Shown piece by piece: positions 1-8,830 of a stretch of 64,000 nucleotides of DNA. Each line of letters starts with the position of its first letter. Positions within the stretch are counted from its first letter, which is position 1. The stretch spans positions 1-64,000 of the forward strand of contig CAYTKT010000003.1 in assembly GCA_964438605.1 (NCBI GenBank), given 5' to 3'. Source of the DNA: Alangreenwoodia sp964438605 (GTDB lineage: Bacteria > Bacillota > Clostridia > Peptostreptococcales > Anaerovoracaceae). The position numbers and the translations under genes are program-made. The notes under the pieces are model-generated. The model saw only the letters and a list, made by a program, of their open reading frames with translations, had not been told where the DNA came from and made no database searches.

Positions 1-450
1 ATTTAAATGTCAATGTTCAAGTAACCGCGTGTTCAATTTGTTATTGCAATTTGAGATCTTGGGAAAACAATACATAACATAATATTTTCTTGAAATAGGA
101 TGCCCCGATTGCGGCGCCGGCATACCGGAATTTGGTTGATTGTTTCATGAAAAGCAGCGGATTGATGAGCGATGCAGCGAAAGTTGACCGATTGTTTTTA
201 CGAAAAGCGGTAGATTGGTGAACGCCGCAGCGAAAGTTGACTGATTTTTTGACAAGAAGCAGCGGATTGTGTCGCAGCCGTGACAGAATCCGGCTTGGTT
301 ATTTATATAAAAACGATAAATTATTTTGTAAATTTATAGATTTAATGTAAAAATGAAGGGAAACTCTCTGGAATTGTATCATAATTCCACTTATTTTACT
401 CTTTAAAAAAACTTATCAAGGAAGATTATGAAAAAAATTACAGTTAATAA
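1..450. other. Spacer upstream of the tad operon
   Basis: No convincing gene on either strand. The first 60 bases are AT-rich, 149-285 carries a degenerate 53-bp tandem repeat (listed separately), and 300-450 is again AT-rich leading into the promoter. The upstream gene lies outside the window. Confidence 0.6.
149..285. repeat. Degenerate 53-bp tandem repeat, about 2.5 copies
   Basis: The motif AAGCAGCGGATTG or a variant recurs at 152, 205 and 257, a spacing of 53 then 52 bases. A second shared motif, GCAGCGAAAGTTGAC, follows in the first two units. The copies differ at several positions and carry no open frame, so this looks like a decaying minisatellite. Confidence 0.7.
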
Positions 451-479
451 TTGACATGCGCCTGCCAATATGGTAATAT
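451..479 (+). promoter_or_regulatory. Consensus sigma-A promoter of the tad operon
   Basis: A perfect TTGACA (451-456) and TAATAT (474-479) are separated by exactly 17 bases. The start codon of the CpaE-like gene is about 40 bases downstream, with an AAAGGAGGG ribosome binding site at 505-511. No operator is evident. It probably drives the whole pilus operon. Confidence 0.75.
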
Positions 480-520
480 TTTACTGCAAACGATAAATCA
501 ATGAAAGGAGGGCGAAATGT

Positions 521-1690
521 TTGGGAAAGATGAACATATGTCTGGTTGACGATGATGACTGGTTCCGTGAAATGTTTTCACAATATTTGATGTGTACCTG
601 CCGGAATGTGTCCATATTCTCACAGGATTTTCAAAGCTGGAAAAAAGGGCTGGATCAGGAAAATGACGAGGAAGCCGAGGATTTTGGGTTATTTGTCTTT
701 GACGGTGGCTGCTGCGGAGCTTTGGCGGAACTGAAAAGCGTGTCAGCAGTGGAACGGGCGGCGGAAAAGGCGCTGTTTTTGTGCCGCAGGGAGGACGAAT
801 ACGGAAAAATTCGGGAATTATTTCCTGATGCTGACACAGCCGATAAATATGTGAGCGCTTCAAGTATTCTGACGCGTATGAATCAGATTCTGGCGGAACG
901 GAAGACAGGATACCAGATTATGTCGGATAACAGCTCGTTTTTTGTCATTTCGGTGACGAGTGCGGCGGGCGGCCTGGGGAAGACGTCGCTTTCTATCGTC
1001 ATAGCCCGGCTTTTGCATCAGAAAAAGAATAAGAAGGTTTTGCTTGTAAATACTTCTATAACGTATGATTTACATAATTATTATCCGGCTGATCAGGATG
1101 CGTCGCTCAGAACATTGAACGAGTATATCTATTATCTGTTTGCGGGAACGAATCCGGAATCGTCGCTCGCGTCGTATCTCGTTACGGATGCTTACGGAGT
1201 TTCATCTTTTTATATGAAGAAGGGAATCAGCGAGCTGGCGGCGCTGAATGCCGATGAAATGGAGCGTTTTCTTGACAGTATCCGGCGTTCCGGTATGTTT
1301 GATGTCGTCATTTTTGATCTCGATAATTCAAACGACAACGTAACGGGAATGATCGCATCAAGGTCCGACGTCGTTTTGCTGTTGTCGCCGCCGGAGAGTG
1401 ATGCAGAAGCGCAGACGGAGCTTTGGAAGGCGAATATCATACAGAACGCGCCGGATGAACCGGAAAATATTCATGTGATCGTCGGCATGGACGGACGGAA
1501 TCAGGAAAGCATTTCTTTTTTCCAGGATTACGTCAATGAGGCAGACGGACCGAAGTACGGAGACGGAATCAGAATTCCATATGACCCAAACAGCTTTTAT
1601 TTTTCAGAAGGGCAGCGCCGGATCAGTATGACAGGCGGGCTGGCCGCCGCAGCCGACAGACTTTTAAAGGAAGTGATCGGCATTGTATGA
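521..1690 (+). CDS. CpaE/TadZ-like pilus assembly protein
   Basis: A MinD/ParA-type ATPase of the Tad pilus system, by family knowledge used to position the pilus machinery at the membrane. Residues 1-110 look like a receiver-type domain (hydrophobic strand followed by DDDDW near residue 10). Residues 140-389 are the P-loop ATPase, with SAAGGLGKTS at 147-156. The first lysine of the usual MinD motif KGGxGKT is replaced by Ala-Ala, which is common in this subgroup, so ATPase activity is uncertain. The start is TTG 521, nine bases after AAAGGAGGG; ATG 530 is the alternative. It is the first gene of the operon and its 3' end overlaps cpaF by 8 bases. Confidence 0.75.
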   Translation: MGKMNICLVDDDDWFREMFSQYLMCTCRNVSIFSQDFQSWKKGLDQENDEEAEDFGLFVFDGGCCGALAELKSVSAVERAAEKALFLCRREDEYGKIRELFPDADTADKYVSASSILTRMNQILAERKTGYQIMSDNSSFFVISVTSAAGGLGKTSLSIVIARLLHQKKNKKVLLVNTSITYDLHNYYPADQDASLRTLNEYIYYLFAGTNPESSLASYLVTDAYGVSSFYMKKGISELAALNADEMERFLDSIRRSGMFDVVIFDLDNSNDNVTGMIASRSDVVLLLSPPESDAEAQTELWKANIIQNAPDEPENIHVIVGMDGRNQESISFFQDYVNEADGPKYGDGIRIPYDPNSFYFSEGQRRISMTGGLAAAADRLLKEVIGIV

Positions 1691-2906
1691 TATGAAGCAG
1701 AGGGCTGACACGATACGAAGGATCGCTGACGAAGTCAGGCTAGCGGCGGGAAGCCGTGAATTATCGGGTGACAGCGAGATGCGTGAGCTGATTGAGTCTT
1801 ACGTTTTTCAGTCGGAATATACGGCGAATCTCAATTTTAAAGAAAAAATCGCTCTTGTCAACGGCGTTTTTAATTCGATGCGAACAGATCTCGGCCTGCT
1901 TCAGCCGTATATGGACGACGATCTGATCAGCGAGATTATGGTCAACGGAAAGGACGATATCTTTGTGGAGCGCGCAGGGGAATTGATGCGTGTCAATGAA
2001 GCATTTCCGTCGGATGAGGCTCTCGAAGAAGTTATCATGCGGATTGCCGGAAGGGTGCACCGTGAGATAAACGAGATGAACCCGATTCTCGACGCCCGTC
2101 TTACAGATGGCTCACGAGTTCATGCGGTTTACAAAAATATTTCACTTTCGGGACCGATTTTGACGATACGGCGTTTCCCAAAGAAGCGGATTACAATGGA
2201 TACTCTCGTGGAATTGGGATCGATTACGCAGGAAGGCGCTGATTTTCTGAAAGTGCTGGTGCGGGGAGGGTATAATCTGCTGATTTCAGGCGGAACGAGT
2301 TCCGGAAAATCGTCGCTGCTCAGCGCTTTGACAGATTATATTCCAAAGGATGAGAGAATTATCGTCATTGAAGATTCGGCGGAACTTCAGATTGACGGCA
2401 TTGAAAATATCGTGCGGCTTGAAACAAAAAATGCGAATTCTCAGGGCCGTGGAATGATTACGATGCAGGATTTGATTAAGGCGAGTCTGAGGATGCGCCC
2501 TGACAGGATTATCGTTGGAGAAGTCCGGGGCGGAGAAGTCGTAGATATGATTACGGCTCTGAACACAGGGCATGACGGCGGAATGAGCACGATTCATGCG
2601 AATTCTGCGCAGGCGGTTTTCGGCAGACTTGAGACCATGTTTTTGTCAGCAGCGCGTTATCCGGTTGATGCCGTGCGGGGTCAGATCGCGTCGGGTATAG
2701 ATGCAGTCGTTCATCTGTCGCGTCTGAAGGACAAGTCGCGGCGTATCCTTGAAATTTCAGAGTTGTTGGGGTTTGAAAACGGCAGGGCTGTTATGAATCC
2801 GATCTTCAGGTTTCGCGGAGAGGCGGGCACTAAGGGGATGCTTGAGCCGACCGGAAACAAATTAGTCAATACAGAGAAACTTGAAATGAGAGGCATAACG
2901 ATATAA
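1683..2906 (+). CDS. cpaF: CpaF/TadA secretion ATPase
   Basis: The hexameric type II/IV secretion ATPase that powers Flp pilus assembly at the cytoplasmic membrane. It has an N-terminal helical domain, then SGGTSSGKSS (Walker A, near residues 202-211), an acidic IVIEDSAEL segment, and the C-terminal His/Walker B region with GHDGGMSTIHANS. At 407 residues it has the normal family length. The start is TTG 1683, about nine bases after AAAGGAAG and overlapping the upstream stop; ATG 1692 is also possible. It is followed directly by tadB and tadC, the canonical order. Confidence 0.92.
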   Translation: MYDMKQRADTIRRIADEVRLAAGSRELSGDSEMRELIESYVFQSEYTANLNFKEKIALVNGVFNSMRTDLGLLQPYMDDDLISEIMVNGKDDIFVERAGELMRVNEAFPSDEALEEVIMRIAGRVHREINEMNPILDARLTDGSRVHAVYKNISLSGPILTIRRFPKKRITMDTLVELGSITQEGADFLKVLVRGGYNLLISGGTSSGKSSLLSALTDYIPKDERIIVIEDSAELQIDGIENIVRLETKNANSQGRGMITMQDLIKASLRMRPDRIIVGEVRGGEVVDMITALNTGHDGGMSTIHANSAQAVFGRLETMFLSAARYPVDAVRGQIASGIDAVVHLSRLKDKSRRILEISELLGFENGRAVMNPIFRFRGEAGTKGMLEPTGNKLVNTEKLEMRGITI

Positions 2907-2922
2907 CAGGAGTCGTGTGAGG

Positions 2923-3858
2923 ATGAGAAGCAGTTGTGCAGGGATGGAAAACAGCTGTACTGAAATAGAAAGCGTACAGAAGAAGGAAAAAAGAAGGAAG
3001 CCCGAAAGCGACCGGAAAAAACAAGAGAACATCAAAAAGCTGAAAAAAGTAAAAAAATCGGAAAAATCAAGGAAACGGGAAAAAGCGGAGAGCGAAGAGA
3101 AACAGGAAATTCCACAGCGGCAGGATTACTCCATTTACAATATGAAGCCGGAGGAACGGCGCAATGTAATGATGCTGGGCGCACTTTGCGCAGGATGCTG
3201 CGGGTACCTGTATTTTCACAGTCTGATCGTCAGTCTTGTCATGATATTTCTTTCAGCGTTTCTGCTGCCCGTATATAAACGAAAGAAAGCCGAGGATCGG
3301 CAGCATCAGCTTCGGCTGGAATTCCGGGATTTTCTGTATGCCGTGTCGTCTGCCGTCAATACGGGCAGAAGTCTTGAAGAAGCGCTTGAAGACGCCTGGG
3401 AACCCGTCATGCTGATTCACGGCGAAGGATGCATGATGGCTTCTGAGATTTCATGGATGAATCATGTGATACGAGAGACGAACTGCGGAGCGGAACCGCT
3501 GCTTCGTGATCTGGCGAGACGTTCTCATATCGACGAGATCACACAATTTGTCGATGTGTGCACGGCCTGCAGAAAGACGGGCGGGGATCTCAGTGCGTTA
3601 ATCGTGAAGGCAAGCGCCATTATTACTCAGAACATCGAACTGACTCAGGAAAAACACGCACTGCTGTCGCAGAAAAAGCTGGAAAGCACAATTCTGGCGG
3701 CCATGCCGCCGGCTGTTATCTTTTTGATTCATATGGCGTCTTCAGATTATCTCGTGATGATGTATGAAACTTTTGAAGGCAGGCTCATTATGGCGGGATC
3801 GTTGATGGCGACGCTTGGATCGTTTTTGTGGAGCTACCGGCTGATTTCGTTTGACTGA
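2923..3858 (+). CDS. tadB: TadB inner-membrane pilus protein
   Basis: A type II secretion F-domain protein of the Tad platform. Residues 1-70 are an extreme Lys/Glu-rich cytoplasmic tail. Two hydrophobic segments follow (GALCAGCCGYLYFHSLIV, then VSLVMIFLSAFLLPV). The T2SSF core comes next (EFRDFLYAVSSAVNTGRSLEEA, then ACRKTGGDLSALI) and C-terminal membrane helices close the protein. ATG 2923 is chosen because it sits 10 bases after AGGAG; GTG 2917 is the longer option. It ends 5 bases before tadC. Confidence 0.85.
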   Translation: MRSSCAGMENSCTEIESVQKKEKRRKPESDRKKQENIKKLKKVKKSEKSRKREKAESEEKQEIPQRQDYSIYNMKPEERRNVMMLGALCAGCCGYLYFHSLIVSLVMIFLSAFLLPVYKRKKAEDRQHQLRLEFRDFLYAVSSAVNTGRSLEEALEDAWEPVMLIHGEGCMMASEISWMNHVIRETNCGAEPLLRDLARRSHIDEITQFVDVCTACRKTGGDLSALIVKASAIITQNIELTQEKHALLSQKKLESTILAAMPPAVIFLIHMASSDYLVMMYETFEGRLIMAGSLMATLGSFLWSYRLISFD

Positions 3859-3863
3859 AGAAT

Positions 3864-5267
3864 ATGAAAGAAAAAAAGGATAATAAGCGAAAAAAAGCAG
3901 AAAAAAGGATGAGTTTTGCCGGAAATTTTGTGAAACGATTTTCGGATTTGGCAATGAAGGCGTGTCCCGAAAAGATCAGAGGAGATTCGGAAACGATGCG
4001 GCAGAAACTGTCTGTCAGGTACGAAGCGGAGCGTTTGGATCAGGCTGTAGAAAAATACCAGAGAAGAAATGCAATGATTTATACAGTTTTGGTCTGCGGT
4101 ACCTTGGTTCTGGCGTCAGTCATTTCCATACTTTCTCTGACGGAAAAGGATATTTCAGGTGTTTCGAGGCCGCAGCACGGAGAAGGACAGGAAACGATTC
4201 CTGTGACAGTTCAGGCAACGCGGGGAGAAACTGAAGTCAAGGAATCCGGCAGCATTGTAGTTCTTGAAGAAGAACTCAGCGACGCGGAAAAAGAAGCAAT
4301 ACTGGAGGAATACGCGGCAAAGCTGCCTGATCTCATCGCCAAGGAGGAAAACGGAGTCAGGGTGGTGACAGAAAATTTTTCGCTGCCTGACGAAGATGAC
4401 ACCTACGGAATTTCCGTGACCTGGGAATCGTCCGATCCTGTTTTGATTTCAGATGACGGAACATACGATGTGACGGCTCTGGCCAGTGATCAGGAGACGG
4501 TGAAACTGACAGCCTCTCTTTCTTATGAGGGAATGGAGCGCGAGGTTTCATTTGACGTTGTCCTCAGAGCCGATGAATCGCTGTATCGCGAATCCATCAG
4601 CAAAAAGGTTCAGGAAGTAATTCATGAAATTTCGGCAGGAGCGGAAGGGAGCTCCGTAAAACTGCCCGATAAAGTAGGAGATATTTCATTGAAATGGAAA
4701 GAGTACAGCGAAGGCGGCAGCGTCTGGGTGATTTTGCTGGCAGGGATATTGTTTCTGTTCGTGTTTTTCCGGCGGTATGCTTTTGCAGAGCATGAAATCC
4801 GAAAGTATCGGGAAGGGATTGTGCGGAATTTTCCGGCGTTTATTGATAAGCTGGTTCTGTTGTTGAACAGCGGACTGACTGTGCTGGCGGCTATGGAAAA
4901 AATGGCTGAGGACAGCAGGATTCAGGCGGAATATGATAAAAACAATATGCTGGCTTATGAAACGGCGCGGATTGGCCGTAATGTGAATGAGACAAACGCA
5001 TCTGTTGTCAAAGAGTGGCGCGGGCTTGCCGCCCGGACAGGAATTCATGAGATTATGCGTTTCAGCACGATTATCGAGGACAATATAAACAAGGGCACGG
5101 CGTTGGCGGAAAAACTTGAAATTGAAGGCGATTTACTCAGAGAGTCAGAAAAAAAGAAGATACAGGAGAGGATCAGGATGATTGATTCGCGGCTGACACT
5201 GCCGATGATTCTGATGTTGTTTTCACTGGTGCTTGTGACAGTGGCGCCGGCGATGATGCAGATGTGA
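3864..5267 (+). CDS. tadC: TadC-like pilus protein with Ig-like extracellular insert
   Basis: The second T2SSF-domain platform protein, at 467 residues much longer than a plain TadC (about 300). A basic cytoplasmic N-terminus leads to a membrane helix at 72-92. Residues 95-285 are hydrophilic and presumably outside the membrane. Within them, about 165-235 reads like an atrophied bacterial Ig-like domain (ISVTWESSDPVLISDDGTYDV, a SYEG strand, then FDVVL). A second helix lies at 287-302, the T2SSF core at 310-440 (FPAFIDKLVLLLNSGLTVLAAM), and a final helix at 447-466. The T2SSF assignment is firm; the Ig-like call rests on pattern only. Confidence 0.82.
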   Translation: MKEKKDNKRKKAEKRMSFAGNFVKRFSDLAMKACPEKIRGDSETMRQKLSVRYEAERLDQAVEKYQRRNAMIYTVLVCGTLVLASVISILSLTEKDISGVSRPQHGEGQETIPVTVQATRGETEVKESGSIVVLEEELSDAEKEAILEEYAAKLPDLIAKEENGVRVVTENFSLPDEDDTYGISVTWESSDPVLISDDGTYDVTALASDQETVKLTASLSYEGMEREVSFDVVLRADESLYRESISKKVQEVIHEISAGAEGSSVKLPDKVGDISLKWKEYSEGGSVWVILLAGILFLFVFFRRYAFAEHEIRKYREGIVRNFPAFIDKLVLLLNSGLTVLAAMEKMAEDSRIQAEYDKNNMLAYETARIGRNVNETNASVVKEWRGLAARTGIHEIMRFSTIIEDNINKGTALAEKLEIEGDLLRESEKKKIQERIRMIDSRLTLPMILMLFSLVLVTVAPAMMQM

Positions 5268-5376
5268 TCTGATACAGTTCAAGAAATTTTAGCGAATGAT
5301 TTAACGATTAAGCATTTTAGATATTTGACAAGTTAACAGGGTATGGTTTAGGATTTTGAGGAAATGGAGGATAAGT

Positions 5377-5598
5377 ATGAGAAAATATGGAATGATTGTA
5401 TGCAGGAAATTATGCGAACTGCCGGCGAAAATGAAACTGCCGGCAAAGATGCCGCTGAAATCGAAAAAGGGGATGGAACTCGTTCAGGTAGGTATTCTGA
5501 TCGCTATCGCGGTGGGGATCGGACTTATTTTTAAGGAACAGATTAAAGCTTTTGTCGACACGACGTTCAGCAGTTTGCTGGGAGCCAGCTTCAGCTGA
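5377..5598 (+). CDS. Flp-type (type IVb) pilin
   Basis: A 73-residue prepilin. A basic leader ends in KSKKG, followed by MELVQVGILIAIAVGIGL, a hydrophobic assembly helix with glutamate at mature position 2, and a short tail. A prepilin peptidase would cut after the glycine, but none is encoded in this window. ATG 5377 is preceded by GGAGG at 5366-5370. A gap of 109 bases without an obvious terminator separates it from tadC. It is probably the major structural subunit of the pilus. Confidence 0.8.
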   Translation: MRKYGMIVCRKLCELPAKMKLPAKMPLKSKKGMELVQVGILIAIAVGIGLIFKEQIKAFVDTTFSSLLGASFS

Positions 5599-5599
5599 T

Positions 5600-6046
5600 A
5601 TGCGTGTGCGTAAATTCCTAAGAGGGCGCAGAGGCAGTTATATCACAGAGGCGGCGTTTATTTATCCGTTTATCGTCATCATTTCAGCCATGCTGCTGCT
5701 TTTCATGTTGTTTCTGTTCAACGTGAATCAGGATGCGGCGAAACTGAGCTTCAATGTGCGCAGCGCGGCAGGGGAGGATTCGGGTACTGTAAGTTATGAA
5801 ATTGAGCGTGACATCAGGACGCTTTCTCTCCGGCAGGGTTATGCTGACGAGGTGTCGGAAACGGCTGTTTCGAAAGAAGGCGGCGGACTGTATTCTCAGT
5901 ATACGTCGGATGTCGTTCGCAGCGGCAGTTTTTTTTCGCTGATTCCCGTAACAGTGCAGCGGCAGACGAGGTCAGTCTGGACATCCTTAGATGAAGACAG
6001 GATTATCAGAACGGCCGATCTCATATTTGAAAAGATCAGTGTATAA
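5600..6046 (+). CDS. TadE-like minor pilin
   Basis: 148 residues starting ATG 5600, two bases after the pilin stop, which suggests translational coupling. A basic N-terminus RGRRGSYITEAAFIYPF carries the TadE-type processing region (G-S-Y-I-T-E-A), then a long hydrophobic helix (IVIISAMLLLFMLFLF) and a roughly 100-residue extracellular part. By family knowledge, TadE/TadF pseudopilins associate with Flp pili. The specific role here is inferred from context. Confidence 0.75.
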   Translation: MRVRKFLRGRRGSYITEAAFIYPFIVIISAMLLLFMLFLFNVNQDAAKLSFNVRSAAGEDSGTVSYEIERDIRTLSLRQGYADEVSETAVSKEGGGLYSQYTSDVVRSGSFFSLIPVTVQRQTRSVWTSLDEDRIIRTADLIFEKISV

Positions 6047-6053
6047 TAACGCG

Positions 6054-7532
6054 ATGTGGAAGAAAAAGAGAGGATCTTCAGTCGTAGTGCTGACGTGCAT
6101 ATTCCTTTCTCTTGTGCTCGCGGTCGGTTCTGTCGGCGAGGCGGCGTCCAGGCGGGGCGCCGTTTCGGCGGCGGAGTGCATCGTGGAAACGGCGGGCAGG
6201 TCTGTTCTGGCCGGTTATGATAGAGGGCTGAAAGAGCGTTATTCGCTGTTTGGATATGAATATGACGAAGCACGGATTGAGGAAATGATCAAGACACTTT
6301 CGCAGGAATCGCTGGAATCGTTTTCGCTGACAGGCAGTGAAATTTCTGAGGTCAGCGCTGAAAAGGCGGGCTATTGTCTCGCGGACCCAGAGGTTTTCTG
6401 CGGGCAGATTTCCGATCTGATGAAGGACGAAATACTCGACGGTGCAGCCGATGATTTTTTCGGAATGTTTCAGTCGGCCAAGCAGGCGGTTAATCTTCTT
6501 TCCGCGAAAGAGGAGCAGAAAAATGCGCTTGAGGAAGCGAAGGAAGAAGCGCGCCGGGCTCAGGAGGAACGCCAGGCCGAGGCCGAAAGCGAGTCTGATG
6601 ATGAGGAAGGAATTGATTTTTCAACGGCTGACAGTGTTCACAATATGCTGAAAAACCTGAGGAAGGACGCGGAGGATGATGTGGAATCTGTCAGCGGGAC
6701 ACCGTCGCTGCAGTCGGAAAAGCGAATTTTACGCAACGGGAAGGTGACTGACGTTCTCCCTTCGGTTCAGGCTGGCTGCCGGCATAATACCGCCTTTTCG
6801 GGATTTCTGTCGGCTTTGTCGGAGTTTTCGGAGTTTGCCGGAATTGACGAAGTGCAACGGGAGATTTATGTGGACGGATATATTCTTAATTTTTTCAGCG
6901 AACATACGAAGGAGCGTTCCGAGCAGAGTTTTTTTCAAAATGAAGTCGAGTATATTTTATATGGAAATTTTTCTGATGAGGAAAATTACAAGAATGCTCG
7001 GCGGGCAGTGTTTACTGTGCGTTTGGCGCTGAACATGGCGTATCTTTACAGCAGCCCCGAAATGATAGAGCAGACGCTGGCGCTGGCGGAGAGTCTGACG
7101 CCCGGTCCGTTTGCTTCACTGACGCAGGCTTTAATCATAATGGCGTGGAGTTCTCTTGAGGCGCTTAACGACGTAAAAAATCTGGAAGCCGGAAATGGAA
7201 TTCCGTTGATGAAATCGGCCGATACCTGGAAAATTACGCTGTCAACTGTGGCATCAGGGCAATTTACGGGCGGAATGATTGAAAACGACAGTCCGAACGG
7301 CATGAAATACAGTTCCTATCTGCGAATTTTGCTGCTGACGGAAAAGACGGAAACAAAACTGTATCGGATAATGGATCTGATTCAGATTAATATGAAGGGA
7401 AGTAACCGTGGAGATTTTGTCCTTGGAAATCTGTTTACGGGATTCGTTGCTGAGATGGAACTGACGAAAAAGAGCATTTATGCCGGAATTCCGACGGGGC
7501 GGACAAGTCTTCGGATTGCTCATACGTATTGA
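6054..7532 (+). CDS. DUF5702-like Tad-associated membrane protein
   Basis: 492 residues from ATG 6054, 7 bases after the TadE-like gene. A short basic leader (KKKRGSS) precedes one membrane helix (VVVLTCIFLSLVLAVGSVG), followed by a large extracellular region. That region contains YDRGLKERYSLFGYEYD and a Glu/Ala/Arg-rich coiled-coil stretch near residues 150-190. This layout matches the DUF5702 proteins of clostridial tad loci. Function is unknown; a TadG-like envelope role is inferred. A longer in-frame start (5991) would overlap the upstream gene and lacks a ribosome binding site. Confidence 0.65.
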   Translation: MWKKKRGSSVVVLTCIFLSLVLAVGSVGEAASRRGAVSAAECIVETAGRSVLAGYDRGLKERYSLFGYEYDEARIEEMIKTLSQESLESFSLTGSEISEVSAEKAGYCLADPEVFCGQISDLMKDEILDGAADDFFGMFQSAKQAVNLLSAKEEQKNALEEAKEEARRAQEERQAEAESESDDEEGIDFSTADSVHNMLKNLRKDAEDDVESVSGTPSLQSEKRILRNGKVTDVLPSVQAGCRHNTAFSGFLSALSEFSEFAGIDEVQREIYVDGYILNFFSEHTKERSEQSFFQNEVEYILYGNFSDEENYKNARRAVFTVRLALNMAYLYSSPEMIEQTLALAESLTPGPFASLTQALIIMAWSSLEALNDVKNLEAGNGIPLMKSADTWKITLSTVASGQFTGGMIENDSPNGMKYSSYLRILLLTEKTETKLYRIMDLIQINMKGSNRGDFVLGNLFTGFVAEMELTKKSIYAGIPTGRTSLRIAHTY

Positions 7533-7564
7533 TCGCGTGTCGTGGAAAGGAGGTATGCGTCATT

Positions 7565-8410
7565 GTGTTGTTTCGCGGTACGCGGGCAGGCGCCGGAAAG
7601 GCGGGGCCTGCCGGGAGCAGGAAAGGGTCTTTGATTGTTGAAACGGCAATTTTTCTTCCAATATTTATTATAAGTATTTTAACGCTTTCTGCTCTCATAA
7701 AAGCCGTCGGTCTTCAGACTGTTTTGGCGGAGACGTTTGCAGATGAGGCGAGAAAATTCTCTGTCCAGTCTTATGTCTTTGAGAACCTGACGGAAAATCT
7801 GCCGGAGGATATTACGGGACTTGCTGTTAATGCGGCTGATCAGGGTGTTTGTCTGCAACAGATTCGTTCTGCTCTCAGGCAGCGCGGCATCGATCCGTCG
7901 TGTGTAAAGCTGGATTCTTATGTTCGCGGCTTGACGCGGGGCGGTATTTCTGACGTAACAGAGGCACGGATCAGTTATGATATGAAAATCGCGCTGCCGG
8001 CGCCTCTGATAAAGAAGATTGCGATTGAAAATGTTCTGTATTACCGAGACTGGGACGGTGAAAATCTGTCAGGTGAATTATTTTCATTTGAACGGATGAT
8101 GGTGGACGAAGACGGAAGAATCGTCTGTGTTTTTCCGAATTCTGGAACGCGCTATCATACTACGACTTGCAGATATGTCAATTCTTACGCGGTGGAAACA
8201 GTTCTGACAGCTCAGGTGATGCGGGAATACGATCCGTGTCCGCTTTGTATAGATGAGGACGGAGTTTTGGGAGAGAGAGTATATGTTTTTCGGTATGGAA
8301 ATTCGTACCACAGGGCCTCCTGTAACGCTGTAAAAAAATATGTAATCGAAATGGATCGTGAGGACGCAAAGGCGAAGGGTTATTTCGCGTGCAGTGTGTG
8401 CGGAGGATGA
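7565..8410 (+). CDS. TadE-like protein with two HxxxC...CxxC modules
   Basis: The N-terminus is TadE-like (SRKGSLIVETAIFLPIFIISILTL: a processing-site-like Gly-Ser with Glu, then one membrane helix). The C-terminal third holds two similar modules: YHTTTCRYV followed after about 23 residues by CPLC, and YHRASCNAV followed by CSVC. This His-x3-Cys...Cys-x2-Cys spacing resembles Ada-like zinc-binding repeats seen at the ends of some secreted nucleases. Zinc binding is inferred. The start is uncertain: AAAGGAGG lies at 7545-7552, and GTG 7565 is the first usable codon. It is probably a minor pilin. Confidence 0.65.
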   Translation: MLFRGTRAGAGKAGPAGSRKGSLIVETAIFLPIFIISILTLSALIKAVGLQTVLAETFADEARKFSVQSYVFENLTENLPEDITGLAVNAADQGVCLQQIRSALRQRGIDPSCVKLDSYVRGLTRGGISDVTEARISYDMKIALPAPLIKKIAIENVLYYRDWDGENLSGELFSFERMMVDEDGRIVCVFPNSGTRYHTTTCRYVNSYAVETVLTAQVMREYDPCPLCIDEDGVLGERVYVFRYGNSYHRASCNAVKKYVIEMDREDAKAKGYFACSVCGG

Positions 8411-8830
8411 TAAAAGCAGGGGTTTTGCGCAACAGCGGGTACAGATAAGTCGTAAAACGTGTGAAATTTGCGGGGAAAAGCGGCCGATGTCTGCAACGGC
8501 AAGGAGCGGAGCGCATAGGAAAAGCTATGTGATGCCGTTTGCGGTAAGGTGCGAAGCGCGTGAAATTTGCGGGAAAAAGACGACTGGTATCTATAGCGGT
8601 GAGAGTCAAAATGTATAGGAAAAGCAGTGTGACGCCGTGCGGTGATGTGCGCAGTATGGGAAAAAGTTGTATGACAGCGGGGCGGGTGCGGAGCGTGCGG
8701 GAAAGCCGTATGGAGGTCGGGTTAGGAGGCTGGGTTATCTTTCGGCGGGATAAGCACCGAAAGATGATCTGCGAAAGGCTGTCCGGAGGATGCGTCAGAA
8801 AAAGGAGGAGAAAGGACAGGAAACGGAAAA
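8411..8830. repeat. Spacer with degenerate 100-bp tandem repeat
   Basis: The motif GTGAAATTTGCGGG recurs at 8461 and 8561, and ATAGGAAAAGC at 8515 and 8615. This gives two units of 100 bases plus a decayed third. Several open frames cross the region because stop codons are rare in the purine-rich repeat, but none has a plausible start or protein-like composition. Confidence 0.65.
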
